The translations under genes and the position numbers were made by a program. The notes under the pieces were generated by a model, which worked only from the letters and a program-made list of their open reading frames with translations, had not been told where the DNA came from and did not search any database. A DNA stretch of 64,000 nt from JOPF133 sp052144935 (GTDB lineage: Bacteria; Acidobacteriota; Terriglobia; Bryobacterales; Bryobacteraceae), in NCBI GenBank assembly GCA_052144935.1, contig JBKQPR010000162.1, positions 20,784 through 84,783 of the forward strand, written 5' to 3'. This document shows, piece by piece, positions 8,407 to 17,770 of the stretch; the stretch's first letter is position 1, and every line of letters begins with the position of its first letter.

Positions 8407-9059
8407 GTGGCTGGCCGCTCAGAATCGTTCCGGCGGCGGGCCTCCGGCGCCGGCGGCGCCCACCCATGCCGACATCCTGCGCGGCGCGTACGGGCCGTAT
8501 CGCGCCAATTTCCTAATACGTTGGGAGATCCCCCGGCTCTGCCGGGGAGGCAGCAGGCCCGCATTCGCGTTCTCAGCGTCGATGATCATCACCTGTTGCG
8601 CGAAGGCATTTCGAAGATCATCAATGACCAGCCGGATATGGTCGTGGTGGCGCAGGCAACAAGCGGAGGTGAAGCCATTCAACAATTTCGGCGGCACCGG
8701 CCCGACGTGACGCTGCTGGACCTCAAATCGCCGGATATTCATGGTATCGACGTCCTGGTCACAATCCGGGCGGAGTTTTGTGACCCGCGAATTGCGATGC
8801 TGACGACCGCCCAAGGAGACGTGGAAATCCAGCGGGCCCTGGAAGCGGGGGCTTGGGCTTGCATTTTAAAGAGCGCGTCTCCGCAGGAGTTAACTCAGGC
8901 GATCCGGCAAGTTCACGCCGGAAAGAAGTGTGTTCCCGCTGAAGTGGCGGCACGACTTTTATAGCTGAACATATCAGCGACGACGACCTGACCGCTCGTG
9001 AGCTTGAGGTGTTACGACATCTTACGACATATAGCCGGGTGGAATCGAAATTGAGATAG
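8407..9059 (+). pseudogene. Decayed NarL/FixJ-type response regulator
   Basis: From about 8557 the frame encodes a full receiver domain: acidic pocket VDDHH, phospho-acceptor LLDLKSPD, conserved Thr in MLTTAQ and Lys in LKSASP. No start codon sits where the family N-terminus should be (before RIRVLSVDD); the upstream part of the frame is unlike any receiver. A TAG at 8962 ends the frame, yet the LuxR-type helix-turn-helix continues one frame over as DDLTARELEVLRHL. It is then broken again by a 10-base tandem duplication (TTACGACAT at 9012-9020 and 9022-9030), after which fragments of the usual GGNRNREIA motif can be read only in other frames. Read together, this is a two-domain regulator inactivated by several small indels. 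Confidence 0.75.
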
Positions 9060-9097
9060 CGGTGACCTGCTCTTTCGATTGCCGTACGCCGCGGGTC

Positions 9098-9117
9098 CGC
9101 CGGGATTCGTCTCGGCG
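9098..9117. terminator. UUCG-loop hairpin downstream of the GH13 gene
   Basis: CGCCGGGA-TTCG-TCTCGGCG forms an 8-bp stem (one G-T wobble) closed by a TTCG tetraloop. It lies about 20 bases past the stop of the leftward GH13 gene. There is no following T-run, so a terminator role is only suggested. A near-identical hairpin occurs at 27177-27196. Confidence 0.5.
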
Positions 9118-9138
9118 CGTGGGTGCGAAGAACGCCCA

Positions 9139-11583
9139 CTAACTCACTTTTTCGAACACCACGAATCCGTGCGCCGGGATCACCGCGTTGATCTGGCCGC
9201 CATTCACCGGCAACGTGGCGCCGCCATTGCCTACATTGTCGCCTCCATAGATGGCGGCATCGCTATTGAAAATCTCCAGCCATCCGCCCGAAGCGAGGCG
9301 CGACGAGTCCGTGCCGATCACATACCCGTGATCGAAGGGCGCGTCGTTCAGGCTCGCCAACACCAGCAATTGCTGGCTAGGGGAGGTGCGGGTCATCGCG
9401 ATCACGCGGTTGTCATTATCGGCGCAGATCACATCGAGCGCGCGCGACCGCGCCGCCGGATTCGCTGTCACCAGCCGGATCAGGTCCTGATAGAAGCGGA
9501 ACAGGAACTGCCCGTCGCCCGTCCGCTCGCCGATGAGATCTTCCTTATTCAAGTTGAAATTGTTGTACTGAAAATACTTCGCCGCGCCAATCTCTTCGCC
9601 CATCAGGAACATGGGCGTCCCGGCCGACAGAGCCGACAGACCGAAAGCGAAGCGGCTGCGCGCCTCGGCATACTTCCGCGTGTCGCCAACCAGCGGCGCC
9701 TGATTCACCGCCGTCACGATGGTGCGCTCGGTGTTGGGGTCATTGCCGGCCTCGTCGTGATTCTCGTGATAGGCGATGGTGTTGGATTGCGTACCCAGCA
9801 GCGCTCCGGCGAAGTAATCCATGTGGAGCGGCCCGGCGGCGCCATAGCCCGCATTCTTCAGCAGCTTCGCGTAGTTGTCGCCGTAGTCACCGTCGCCAAT
9901 CAGATGATGATAGAAATCCGCGTACCAAACCGCGTCGAATCCAATGCCTCCCTGAGCCTGCGGCTGCGTCATGGCGCTCCACCCGGTATGGTCCTCGGCG
10001 ATCAGGAACGCCTGCGGATTCACCATCTTCACCGTCCGGGCCAATTCCCGCAGAAACTTGATCCCGTACAGATTCGCGTCGCCGATGGACTCTCCATTGA
10101 AATTCAGTGAGTTGTTCTGGTGAATGGCGTCGGTCAGGTCCACCCGCAGTCCGTCGAAGTGAAAGTCGTCCAGCACAGCCGCCGCGCTGCTGGTGAACAT
10201 CTGGCGCACGTTCTCTTCGCTGAAGCGCGGAGTGTATCCGCTGGAACCGTTGTTCAGGTATCCGCCGTTGATGTTCCCCGGGTAGTCCGTGGGCAGCCCC
10301 TGATACCAGTACCAACTGTTATCTTGCGGCGCGATATTGGGGTCCGCATCGTATCCCCACTCCGATCGTTCGTTGTCCGCCGTCGCGAAGTGGTTGTACA
10401 CCACGTCCAGGATGACGGCGATGCCCCGCTGGTGGCACGCACGCACGAAATGCTTCATTTGATTGGCGCCGCCCGCGCTGGTCTGCAGACAGAAGAACAG
10501 CGAAGTCCCATAGCCCCACTGCAGATCGCCATCGAATTCCATCACCGGCAGCAGCTCCACGGCGTTCACCCCAAGGCCCGTCAACTGGTCCACAAATGCC
10601 ATCGCATCGGCAAAGGTTCCCTCCGACGTCGAAGGAAATCCGAGAGAACCCACGTGCAGCTCGTAGATGACCAGGTCCTCAAGGTTAGTCGGAGGCATTT
10701 GCCCGGCAGTGTATTCGCTGGCCCAGAACTCTTCCGCCGGAATCAGCGTCTGCTTGGCGATGCCCGTATCGTCGAAGTCCCCGGTCACTTGATCCGGATC
10801 GGAGACCACCGAACAACTTACGATCCCGTCCAGATCCAGGTAAGAGCCTTGATAGTCCGCCCCGCCCGGATTGGTCGCGCCGCGGCCCACCTGGTTGCGG
10901 GAGAAAATGTCGACCTTATAAGTCGCCTCGCCCTGCTCATTGGTGACCCGGTACATGTACAGGCGATTCATGTACGCGCCGAAGTCGGCGAGCGCCGGCG
11001 GGTCACTCTCCCAAATGCCGCCGCCCTTCAGAGCCAGCGGCACCACCGTGGCCGCCGGGTCCACGCCTGTGCCGTCGTCGGCGACATAGCCCGTGGGCGT
11101 GCCGCTCGCTAAGTCGAATGGAGCGAAAACCACTTCGACCTTACTGGCATGGGGCGCCCACACCGCGAACCTTATGCCCGGGAGCGGCGATCCCGGCTGG
11201 AAATACTTCTGCGCGCCGAACCTGCGCCCTGTCACGAACCAGTAATCCTGCTGGGATTCGCCCGCCGCCAGAACAAAGCTTCGAACCTGCTGGTCCGAGT
11301 TCTCATCCGGCGTCTCGGTTGCCACCACCCAAGTGTCCGGCGCGCCCTCCATATCGGCCAGCACGCCCCATTGGAAAGTGGTTCCGGCCTGGCTTGCGTC
11401 GAACGGCACACTAGCCTCAAAAGCGTCGCAGCCGGTCTCATCTTGCGATTCGGCCATCGGCGCTTCCGTCCATTGATTGGAAAATTGGCCCGTGGCATTC
11501 CAGCTTCCGGACAGCCTGACATTGCTGAACAGGCGGCGCTTTACGCCGCTATGAAACGTGAAATTGACGGCGATTTGCGCCAT
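9139..11583 (-). CDS. GH13 alpha-glucan enzyme, branching-enzyme-like
   Basis: The 814-aa protein has N-terminal beta-sandwich regions (CBM48-like, FAVWAPHASKVEVVF near residue 138), a GH13 (beta/alpha)8 barrel and a C-terminal all-beta domain. Conserved GH13 regions are visible: DVVYNHF, then DGLRVDLTDAI with the nucleophile Asp, FLIAEDHTGW with the acid/base Glu, and YHENHDE with the third carboxylate. YELHVGSLG is the usual entry to the barrel. The overall order resembles 1,4-alpha-glucan branching enzyme or maltooligosyltrehalose trehalohydrolase, but it is clearly a different subfamily from the glgB at 53.5 kb. No signal peptide is seen, so a cytoplasmic role is likely. A ribosome binding site (AGGAG) lies 9 bases before the ATG. 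Exact specificity cannot be read from the sequence. Confidence 0.85.
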   Translation of the reverse strand: MAQIAVNFTFHSGVKRRLFSNVRLSGSWNATGQFSNQWTEAPMAESQDETGCDAFEASVPFDASQAGTTFQWGVLADMEGAPDTWVVATETPDENSDQQVRSFVLAAGESQQDYWFVTGRRFGAQKYFQPGSPLPGIRFAVWAPHASKVEVVFAPFDLASGTPTGYVADDGTGVDPAATVVPLALKGGGIWESDPPALADFGAYMNRLYMYRVTNEQGEATYKVDIFSRNQVGRGATNPGGADYQGSYLDLDGIVSCSVVSDPDQVTGDFDDTGIAKQTLIPAEEFWASEYTAGQMPPTNLEDLVIYELHVGSLGFPSTSEGTFADAMAFVDQLTGLGVNAVELLPVMEFDGDLQWGYGTSLFFCLQTSAGGANQMKHFVRACHQRGIAVILDVVYNHFATADNERSEWGYDADPNIAPQDNSWYWYQGLPTDYPGNINGGYLNNGSSGYTPRFSEENVRQMFTSSAAAVLDDFHFDGLRVDLTDAIHQNNSLNFNGESIGDANLYGIKFLRELARTVKMVNPQAFLIAEDHTGWSAMTQPQAQGGIGFDAVWYADFYHHLIGDGDYGDNYAKLLKNAGYGAAGPLHMDYFAGALLGTQSNTIAYHENHDEAGNDPNTERTIVTAVNQAPLVGDTRKYAEARSRFAFGLSALSAGTPMFLMGEEIGAAKYFQYNNFNLNKEDLIGERTGDGQFLFRFYQDLIRLVTANPAARSRALDVICADNDNRVIAMTRTSPSQQLLVLASLNDAPFDHGYVIGTDSSRLASGGWLEIFNSDAAIYGGDNVGNGGATLPVNGGQINAVIPAHGFVVFEKVS

Positions 11584-11965
11584 TTGCGATCACTCCTCGC
11601 GATGGGCAGCCACAAGACTGCTGCCCACGAGGATCGCACAAATCGCGGCACGCCGGACACGCATTGCAGCCGCTGCCCAGGAAAGCCAGTCGCAATTGTC
11701 AGAACCCGCTTCACGCAATGGATCTGTGAAGTTAATTTTCGCTAATCCGGTGGCGCTGCTCATTTCAGCCAGTGCGGTACGCAAAATAGAATTCGCGGCC
11801 GGTTCATACTCGCCGCCGGCCGGCCGGTCTCAGGCGCTTCCCGCTCGAAGCTCGCTCCGAACTTCGCCGGCAACGTTGCGGATACCGCCGCCTCAGTTCC
11901 AGCACCTCCGGCGCCACTTGTTGCGGGACCTCCTTGGAACTATGGTGCGGCCGGACGATGTCCGC
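11584..11965. other. Intergenic stretch without a recognisable gene
   Basis: These 382 bases separate two leftward genes. No frame has coding character. The part next to 11584 should hold the promoter of the GH13 gene, but no convincing -35/-10 pair was found. Confidence 0.5.
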
Positions 11966-12952
11966 TTATTTCCCCTCGGCGGGCGTTTGCGCCTTCAGGA
12001 ATGCGTCCACATTGCTCTTGTCGATGAGAGTGGCGCCGGTGTCGACAAACACCGGCAGGGGGGAGCGCGTGTCTTGCGTCCAGTTCCCATCCAGGCTCGG
12101 GAGCTTGTAGTGATGCACCATGTCGAGGATGAGGGCGCCGAAATGCGCCATGGTGAAGGGTTTCTGCGCGATGGTTGCAGCGATCCTTCCCTTCTGGATC
12201 CAGCTCAGCGTATTGTCGTCCGTATCCATCGCGACCAGGACTTTGTTTTCGACCTTCTCCCGGTCCAGCACGTCCGCGACCTCCTGACATGAAGTGCTCA
12301 CCAGGCAGACGAAAGCATCCGGCATGGATTTGCCCTTGACAATCTCCTGGGTGGTATCGTATGCGATGGTCGGGCTGCCTTTCACATCGACGATTCGGAC
12401 AATCTTGATCTGCGGATGGTCGGCCAGGATATTCTTGTAACCTTGTAATCGCTCGTCGAGATTGAGCTGTCCCGGCATGGTGAAGACGACCACCTCGCCT
12501 TTACCATGCAGCCGGTCGGTGAGGACGCGTCCTCCCATCAGTCCCGCCTGATAATTGTTCGTGCCGATAAAGGTCAGGCGCTTGCTAGTCGGGGCATCCG
12601 CGTCGATGGTGATGACCGGGATGCCTTGCGCGATCGCGGCGTCGATGGGGTCTTTCATGACCGTTGGATCGGCGGCTGAGACCAGGATGCCGGACGGTTT
12701 CTTGGCTACGGCATCGCGAAAGGCGTCCGCCTCGGCCTTCACGTCGTAGTTTTCAGGACCGACCACTTCGGCGGCCACTCCCAAGCCGTGCGCCGCCTTG
12801 ATGAGTCCGGCTCCGGCTGCCTGCCAATAGCCGAGCTTGGTGGTTACGGACACCAGGTAATACTTTTCGAGGGCATCGTGCCGGGAACTACTGCAAGCTA
12901 CAAGGCCCAGCATCAACGTGGCGGAAGCGAACGCGGCGAGTGTTTTTTGCAT
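11966..12952 (-). CDS. Sugar ABC transporter substrate-binding lipoprotein
   Basis: The 328-aa protein starts with a lipoprotein signal: a charged MQK, a hydrophobic stretch and the lipobox LVAC with Cys20. The mature part has the periplasmic-binding-protein type 1 fold of ribose/rhamnose/autoinducer-2 binders (Peripla_BP_4): YWQAAGAGLIKAA near residue 42, PSGILVSAADP, GIPVITIDADAP, and the hinge region FVCLVSTSCQEVADVL. It would deliver a sugar to an ABC importer, but no permease or ATPase gene is adjacent, so it is an orphan binder here. AAGGAGGA precedes the ATG, and a TATACT hexamer lies 16 bases upstream of the start, giving a short leader. The ligand is unknown. Confidence 0.88.
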   Translation of the reverse strand: MQKTLAAFASATLMLGLVACSSSRHDALEKYYLVSVTTKLGYWQAAGAGLIKAAHGLGVAAEVVGPENYDVKAEADAFRDAVAKKPSGILVSAADPTVMKDPIDAAIAQGIPVITIDADAPTSKRLTFIGTNNYQAGLMGGRVLTDRLHGKGEVVVFTMPGQLNLDERLQGYKNILADHPQIKIVRIVDVKGSPTIAYDTTQEIVKGKSMPDAFVCLVSTSCQEVADVLDREKVENKVLVAMDTDDNTLSWIQKGRIAATIAQKPFTMAHFGALILDMVHHYKLPSLDGNWTQDTRSPLPVFVDTGATLIDKSNVDAFLKAQTPAEGK

Positions 12953-13072
12953 GAAGTCCTCCTTGGCAAGTATAGCCGTTGCCCGGAGCCGCGTCGATAC
13001 CGGCAGTCCCGCCCCCGTATTCCCGGCGGCTTGAGTCGTGGCCCTACCGTGAGCGGCCGCCGGCGCCCCCGG

Positions 13073-14998
13073 TTATTCCATTACCAGCACGCGAAGCTGC
13101 GAGCCGTCCGCGCCGCCCCGAAACACCCGCTCCATAGCCTTCTTGAAATCCGCCGGCCGGGCGTTCGGAATGTCCAGGAATTGTTGCGGATTCCGGTCCA
13201 CCAGCGGGAACCACGAACTCTGGATCTGCACCATGATGCGGTGGCCGGAGCGGAACGTGTGCAACACATCCGGCATCCAGAACTCGATCTTCTCCGGCTT
13301 GCCCGGCGTGAATGGCTCCGGCGTGGACAGGCTGTTGCGGAACTTGCCGCGGAACGGCTCGCCGCGGACAAGCTGCTGGTAGCCGCCCATGTACACGCCC
13401 TTGACGTTGGGGGCCGGGTCGGGATAATCGTTGGGATAAACGTCGATCAGCTTCACCACGAAATCCGAATCCGTGCCGGTTGTCGATACGTGCAGCACCG
13501 GCGTGATGGGTCCGGCAATCGTGACGTCATGGTCGAGCGGTTCGGTCTCGTAGGTCAGCACGTCGGGTCGCGTGGCGGCGAAGCGTTGGTCGAACGTCAT
13601 GTAGTCCACGGGCATGCCCATGCCGGGAGCGGGTTCGCCGGTCGAGGGCACGGGCTTATTGGGATCGCTCGGATATTCGTCAAAGCCGGTGGCCGCCGGC
13701 GCGCTCCAGGAAAGTTTCCCATCGGCATCGAAATACAGCGAGCGGGCCGTGGCGCCGGTGGGTGGCCAGGCGTCAAAACGGCGCCACTCGTTCAGTCCCG
13801 TCTCGAACAGGTACGCCTTGGGAATGGCGCTCTCCGCACTCGCCTTGAGTCCGTTGCCCTTGCCCTTCAGGTTCTGAATGAAGAACGGAAGCTCGATATT
13901 CTCCTGGAAAAACTCGGCGGTATTGGACTTGAAGGTCAAATTGCCGAGCGTGTCTCCGCGATCGCCGGCCCAGCCGCCGTGGCGCCATGGCCCCATCACC
14001 AAAGTATCCGGGGCCTGTGCGCCATTTTTCTCCACGGCGTTGAACAGCTTCAGCGGTCCGGCGAGATCCTCGGCATCGAACCAGCCGCCCACCCACATCA
14101 CCGCCGGCGTCACGTTTTTCATGTGCGGCGCCTGGGCGCGCGTCTGCCAGTACTCGTCGTAGGAGGTGTGCTTGATGGTGTCGTCCCAGTACACGTTGGC
14201 ATGTTTGAGATACTTCTCGTTGGCGTTCGCGATCGGCCCCATGCGCAGGAAGAAATCGTACGCGTCCATCGTGCCCGGGTCGAAGCGGACGGCCGGTGCA
14301 GGCCGCTCCGGATCCGGCTTCCGCGGCAGGAATCCCGAGTAAAAGCGGAAGTTGGCGGCCAGGTGAAAGGCTCCGTTGTGATACCCGTCGTCGCCATTCC
14401 CGACGTCGCCCATGGGAGCCTGCGGAGACACGGCCTTCAGCGCCGGATGCGCGTTCATCAGACCATGCGCCGCGAAGAAGCCCGGATAGGAGATCCCCCA
14501 CATGCCGGCCCTTCCGTTGTTGTTGGGGACGTGTTTCACCAGCCACTCGATGGTGTCGTAGGTGTCGGTGCTCTCGTCAGTGTCCTTGGGCCCCGAGTAA
14601 TGCGTCCTGTGCGGGCGCACGTCCACAAAGACGCCCTCCGACATGTAGCGGCCGCGCACATCCTCGTAGACGAAAATGAAGCCCTCCTTTTCCGCGGCAA
14701 AAGACGGGCCGAGTCGCGTCTTGTAGTTGTCCGCGCCGTAGGGTCCGACGTTGTAGGGCGTCCGCTGCATGAGGATCGGATAGGATTGGCTGGCGTCCTT
14801 CGGAAGGTACGCCGCGGCGAACAGGCGCACGCCATCGCGCATCGGAATCCTGTATTCGTACTTGGTGTAGTGGGCCAGGGTGTAGGCCAGCTCCGTGCGC
14901 GCGGCCTCCGCCGGAGTAGGGGGCGCCGCAGCAGGTTGGGCGAGCAGGATCCCGCCGGAGACCAGCAAGCTGAGACTCGTTAGTTTTCGAATTGCCAT
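13073..14998 (-). CDS. CocE/NonD family hydrolase (X-Pro dipeptidyl-peptidase S15-like, secreted)
   Basis: The 641-aa protein has a signal peptide (about residues 1-21, cleavage near LLAQ-PA). An alpha/beta-hydrolase domain follows, with YEDVRGRYMSEG near residue 111 and the nucleophile elbow GISYPG giving Ser170. Downstream are GGWFD and GPWRHGGW, which carry the Asp and His expected of the catalytic triad. The last 200 residues form the jelly-roll domain of the family (IEFWMPDVLHTFRSGHRIMV). This arrangement fits alpha-amino acid ester hydrolases and related acylases; cocaine esterase is a distant member. It acts outside the cytoplasm. The gene is divergent from the LamG/VCBS gene. Substrate is unknown. 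Confidence 0.9.
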   Translation of the reverse strand: MAIRKLTSLSLLVSGGILLAQPAAAPPTPAEAARTELAYTLAHYTKYEYRIPMRDGVRLFAAAYLPKDASQSYPILMQRTPYNVGPYGADNYKTRLGPSFAAEKEGFIFVYEDVRGRYMSEGVFVDVRPHRTHYSGPKDTDESTDTYDTIEWLVKHVPNNNGRAGMWGISYPGFFAAHGLMNAHPALKAVSPQAPMGDVGNGDDGYHNGAFHLAANFRFYSGFLPRKPDPERPAPAVRFDPGTMDAYDFFLRMGPIANANEKYLKHANVYWDDTIKHTSYDEYWQTRAQAPHMKNVTPAVMWVGGWFDAEDLAGPLKLFNAVEKNGAQAPDTLVMGPWRHGGWAGDRGDTLGNLTFKSNTAEFFQENIELPFFIQNLKGKGNGLKASAESAIPKAYLFETGLNEWRRFDAWPPTGATARSLYFDADGKLSWSAPAATGFDEYPSDPNKPVPSTGEPAPGMGMPVDYMTFDQRFAATRPDVLTYETEPLDHDVTIAGPITPVLHVSTTGTDSDFVVKLIDVYPNDYPDPAPNVKGVYMGGYQQLVRGEPFRGKFRNSLSTPEPFTPGKPEKIEFWMPDVLHTFRSGHRIMVQIQSSWFPLVDRNPQQFLDIPNARPADFKKAMERVFRGGADGSQLRVLVME

Positions 14999-15005
14999 GC
15001 GGAAA

Positions 15006-15011
15006 GTTATA
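15006..15011 (-). promoter_or_regulatory. TATAAC -10-like hexamer of the CocE-type gene
   Basis: On the minus strand TATAAC ends 7 bases before the ATG at 14998. A -35 element 17 bases upstream (TGAAGC) is weak. If used, the mRNA would have almost no leader. Confidence 0.4.
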
Positions 15012-15060
15012 CCACGGCGGGGCCTGGTGCTTCACCGTGGGCCAGGAGAGATCTTGGGGG

Positions 15061-15146
15061 TGGGGCAGGATTCGCCTGCCAAGGGGGACAAGGGCTGGCG
15101 ATTCGCCTGCCAGGGGGGACAAGGGCAGGCGAATCGCCCGCCCCAC
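15061..15146. repeat. Intergenic repeat with direct and inverted GATTCGCCTGCC units
   Basis: GATTCGCCTGCCA followed by a GGGGGACAAGGGC block occurs twice in tandem (about 15069-15095 and 15100-15125), and the run ends with the inverse GGCAGGCGAATCGCC and GCCCCAC. The start TGGGGCAGG pairs with the terminal CCGCCCCA. It lies between the divergent CocE-type and LamG/VCBS genes and looks like a dispersed palindromic element. Confidence 0.65.
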
Positions 15147-15180
15147 CTCCGCGTCAAAGGGTTTCGGCTTCACGAAGCGC

Positions 15181-15186
15181 TATACT
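15181..15186 (+). promoter_or_regulatory. TATACT -10-like hexamer of the LamG/VCBS gene
   Basis: TATACT ends 9 bases before the ATG at 15196. No good -35 box is visible at the right distance. It belongs to the recurring pattern of -10-like hexamers immediately before start codons. Confidence 0.4.
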
Positions 15187-15195
15187 GGCTCTGCT

Positions 15196-16977
15196 ATGCC
15201 CCGTAGAGTCAGAGCAGCCTGGATCCCCGCGGGCGCCGCGCTGGCCGGAGCCCTCGCGCTGGTTGGCGCGGACCCGCCTCCGGCGGGCGAAACCTGGCGA
15301 TTTGATCGCCTCGATTCAATCGGCGGCCACGCCACCACCGTTCTGGGCCACCCGCAAATCGTCGATACGTCCATCGGCAAAGCCCTCTCGTTCGATGGCG
15401 TCCAGGACGCGGTGCAACTGGACGTGCATCCTCTGGCCGGCGCCCAGACCTTCACCATGGAAATGATCTTCCGCCCGGACCCCGGCGGCGGTGAGGAGCA
15501 GCGGTTCTTCCATCTTCAGGAAGTGGACCCCCAGACCGGCCGCGATACGGCCACACGTATGCTCTTCGAGTTGCGGGTAATCGATGGCCGCTGGTGTCTG
15601 GACGGCGTGGCGTTCTCGGGAAATGAATCCAAGGTTCTGATCGACCGCGAGAAGTTGCATTCGCTCGGCGCCTGGCATCACGCCGCCCTGGTCTACGATG
15701 GCCGCGAGCTGCGCGACTATGTGGATGGCGTCGAGCAAGGCTCGGCCGCGGTGCATCTTGCGCCCCAGGGCCCCGGCCACAGTTCCATCGGCACGCGGAT
15801 CGACCGGCGGAGTTACTTCAAAGGGGCCGTCTTCCTGGCGCGTATGACACCTCGCGCCCTCGCCCCGTCCGAATTCCTCTCCGTTCCACATTTTCGCGAG
15901 CATACCGTGGCCACCGGACTCGCGGGCGGATACCAGGTGGTCGCCGTGGACCTGAACCACGACGGCAAACCCGACTTGATTGCCCTCACCACCCGTGGCA
16001 ACGAGCTGGTGTGGTTCGAGAACCCCACCTGGGAGCGGCACACGCTGGCAACCGGTCTCGCGCACATGATCAACTGCGTGGCCGTCGGCGCGGACTCCGA
16101 GGGCATTCCGGAAATCGTGCTGGCCAGCGAGTTCGACAACGTGGCCAAGAACAGCATCGGCGTGGTTTCGGTCTTGCACCACGATGGCGATCCGCGCCGG
16201 CCATGGAAGGCGACCGAAATCGACCGGCTGCCCACTTCCCACCGTCTCCGGCTGGCGGATATCGACGGTAGCGGCAAGCCGGTGGTTATCAACGCCGCTT
16301 TGACCGGCCCGCACGCCGAACCGCCCGATTACCGCGACCAGACGCCGCTGGTGTACTATCGGCCCGGCATTTGGAAACGGGAGACCATTCAGCCGGAGAA
16401 TACCGGGTTAGTGCACGGCATCTATGTCCTCGACTGGGACGGCGATGGACGCGATGAGATTCTGAACGCGGGCTTCGAAGGGATCCACCTCTTCAAGCTT
16501 GGGAAGGACGGCCAATGGAGCAGGACGGCCATTGCGGCAGGCGCTCCCGATCCATGGCCGAAATCCGGATCCAGCGACATTGCCGTGGGGCGGATCGGCC
16601 AAGAGCGTTTCCTGGCTGCCATCGAACCATGGCACGGCAATCAGGTGGCGATTTATCGTTTGCGCGGCGGCGCGTGGCAGCGCCAGGTCATCGACACTTC
16701 GCTGGTTGACGGGCACACCCTGCAGACCGCGGATCTGGATGGCGATGGCGACGACGAGGTGATTGCGGGATATCGGGGCGGGGGCCACAGCGTGTATCTC
16801 TACCATTACGACCGCGGCGCCGGGACCTGGTCGCGGCAGATGCTCGATCAGGGTGGAATGGGCGCCGCGGCGTGTGCCGTGGTCGATCTGAATGGGGATG
16901 GCCGGCCGGATATTGCCTGTATCGGCTCCGCCACCGCCAATCTCAAGTGGTACGAAAATCTCGGACCGCATCCGTAG
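15196..16977 (+). CDS. Secreted LamG-like and FG-GAP/VCBS repeat protein
   Basis: The 593-aa protein begins with an Arg-rich n-region and hydrophobic Ala/Leu/Gly stretch typical of a signal peptide (MPRRVRAAWIPAGAALAG). Residues about 30-230 form a concanavalin/LamG-like domain (ALSFDGVQDAVQL, HHAALVYDGRELRDYVDG). The rest consists of several FG-GAP/VCBS repeats with calcium-loop phrases: DLNHDGKPDL, DWDGDGRDEI, DLDGDGDDEV and DLNGDGRPDI, which would build a beta-propeller. The ATG at 15196 is chosen because it begins the signal peptide; the frame is open upstream through the intergenic repeat. The role is probably extracellular binding of a glycan or protein; no catalytic residues are visible. 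Confidence 0.85.
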   Translation: MPRRVRAAWIPAGAALAGALALVGADPPPAGETWRFDRLDSIGGHATTVLGHPQIVDTSIGKALSFDGVQDAVQLDVHPLAGAQTFTMEMIFRPDPGGGEEQRFFHLQEVDPQTGRDTATRMLFELRVIDGRWCLDGVAFSGNESKVLIDREKLHSLGAWHHAALVYDGRELRDYVDGVEQGSAAVHLAPQGPGHSSIGTRIDRRSYFKGAVFLARMTPRALAPSEFLSVPHFREHTVATGLAGGYQVVAVDLNHDGKPDLIALTTRGNELVWFENPTWERHTLATGLAHMINCVAVGADSEGIPEIVLASEFDNVAKNSIGVVSVLHHDGDPRRPWKATEIDRLPTSHRLRLADIDGSGKPVVINAALTGPHAEPPDYRDQTPLVYYRPGIWKRETIQPENTGLVHGIYVLDWDGDGRDEILNAGFEGIHLFKLGKDGQWSRTAIAAGAPDPWPKSGSSDIAVGRIGQERFLAAIEPWHGNQVAIYRLRGGAWQRQVIDTSLVDGHTLQTADLDGDGDDEVIAGYRGGGHSVYLYHYDRGAGTWSRQMLDQGGMGAAACAVVDLNGDGRPDIACIGSATANLKWYENLGPHP

Positions 16978-17077
16978 AGCGCTTGTAGAGTTTGATTGCC
17001 GGCGTCAGTCGAAGCCGTTTTCCTGCGCGATACTTGAAGACATCGTCGCAGCAACGTGAAAGGAATCGAGGCACGCC

Positions 17078-17770
17078 ATCTTCAAGAGACTTCTCGGATC
17101 GCTCAGCGGATCGCCCGCGTCATCGCCGCCGTCTGCCAATGTCGCAGGACCTTACGCTCAAGGCGAAATCAATTTCATCTATCAACTGCTCTTCTGTGAC
17201 GATCCGGACCTGTTCCGGCCACAGCCTGCAACGCCGCCGGCGCCATGGCACATCATTCTCTTCAGCGCCCAGCCGGATCCAGCCGCCGTTCGTGCGCTGG
17301 CGGAAGATCAAAGCCAGGAGAGCCGCCTCAGAGTTCTCGCTTGCAACTGGCTCCGGCGCAATCGACAGGAAGTTCCCAAGAAGGAGCTCTTCGGAATCGT
17401 CGTTGAGGTTCCGCTGGATCGCGGGTTGGACGTGCTGGCGGCGTACGCGGATGGGAGCGTTCGCTACATCAATCAAACCGGCAAGCTGGTAGTGTTTGAG
17501 CCGGCGCCGGCAAATGTCGGAGTTCAGGCCGGCAAGTTGCTCGCCGCCTCGCGCGCGGCGATCGCACAGATCGGCCCCTGGCAGCATCCAAGATTGCCGC
17601 CGCCAAAACAGGGCAAGATTCGCCTGACGTTCCTGGTTTCCGACGGATTGTATTTCGGCGAAGGCCCGCTGCCCGGGATGGATCGCGATCCCATCGCCGC
17701 CCCCGTCATTGGCGAGGCCGGCAAACTTCTGCAGGTGGTCGTGGATGCGGCGCTCGCCGGCAAACAGTGA
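17078..17770 (+). CDS. Hypothetical protein, no canonical start codon (possible ATC start)
   Basis: An uninterrupted frame with normal coding composition runs from the TGA at 17057 to the TGA at 17768. Between that upstream stop and well into the protein there is no ATG, GTG or TTG; the first are at 17420 and 17426. The natural N-terminus seems to be the ATC at 17078 (then FKRLLGSLSGS), preceded by AAAGGA and GAG. The predicted 230-aa protein contains YQLLFCDDPDLF, LACNWLRRN, a region FGIVVEVPLDRGLDVLAAYADGSVRYINQTGK and a C-terminal FLVSDGLYFGEG. I do not recognise a named family. It overlaps the next gene by GTGA. Either an ATC start, a lost start codon or a sequence error explains the N-terminus. 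Confidence 0.65.
   Translation: MFKRLLGSLSGSPASSPPSANVAGPYAQGEINFIYQLLFCDDPDLFRPQPATPPAPWHIILFSAQPDPAAVRALAEDQSQESRLRVLACNWLRRNRQEVPKKELFGIVVEVPLDRGLDVLAAYADGSVRYINQTGKLVVFEPAPANVGVQAGKLLAASRAAIAQIGPWQHPRLPPPKQGKIRLTFLVSDGLYFGEGPLPGMDRDPIAAPVIGEAGKLLQVVVDAALAGKQ

Noticed and set aside
12788..14983. 731-codon frame antisense to the CocE-type gene
   Set aside because: Shadow of the real gene; His/Arg/Gly-rich and without motif, although it is longer than the true frame.
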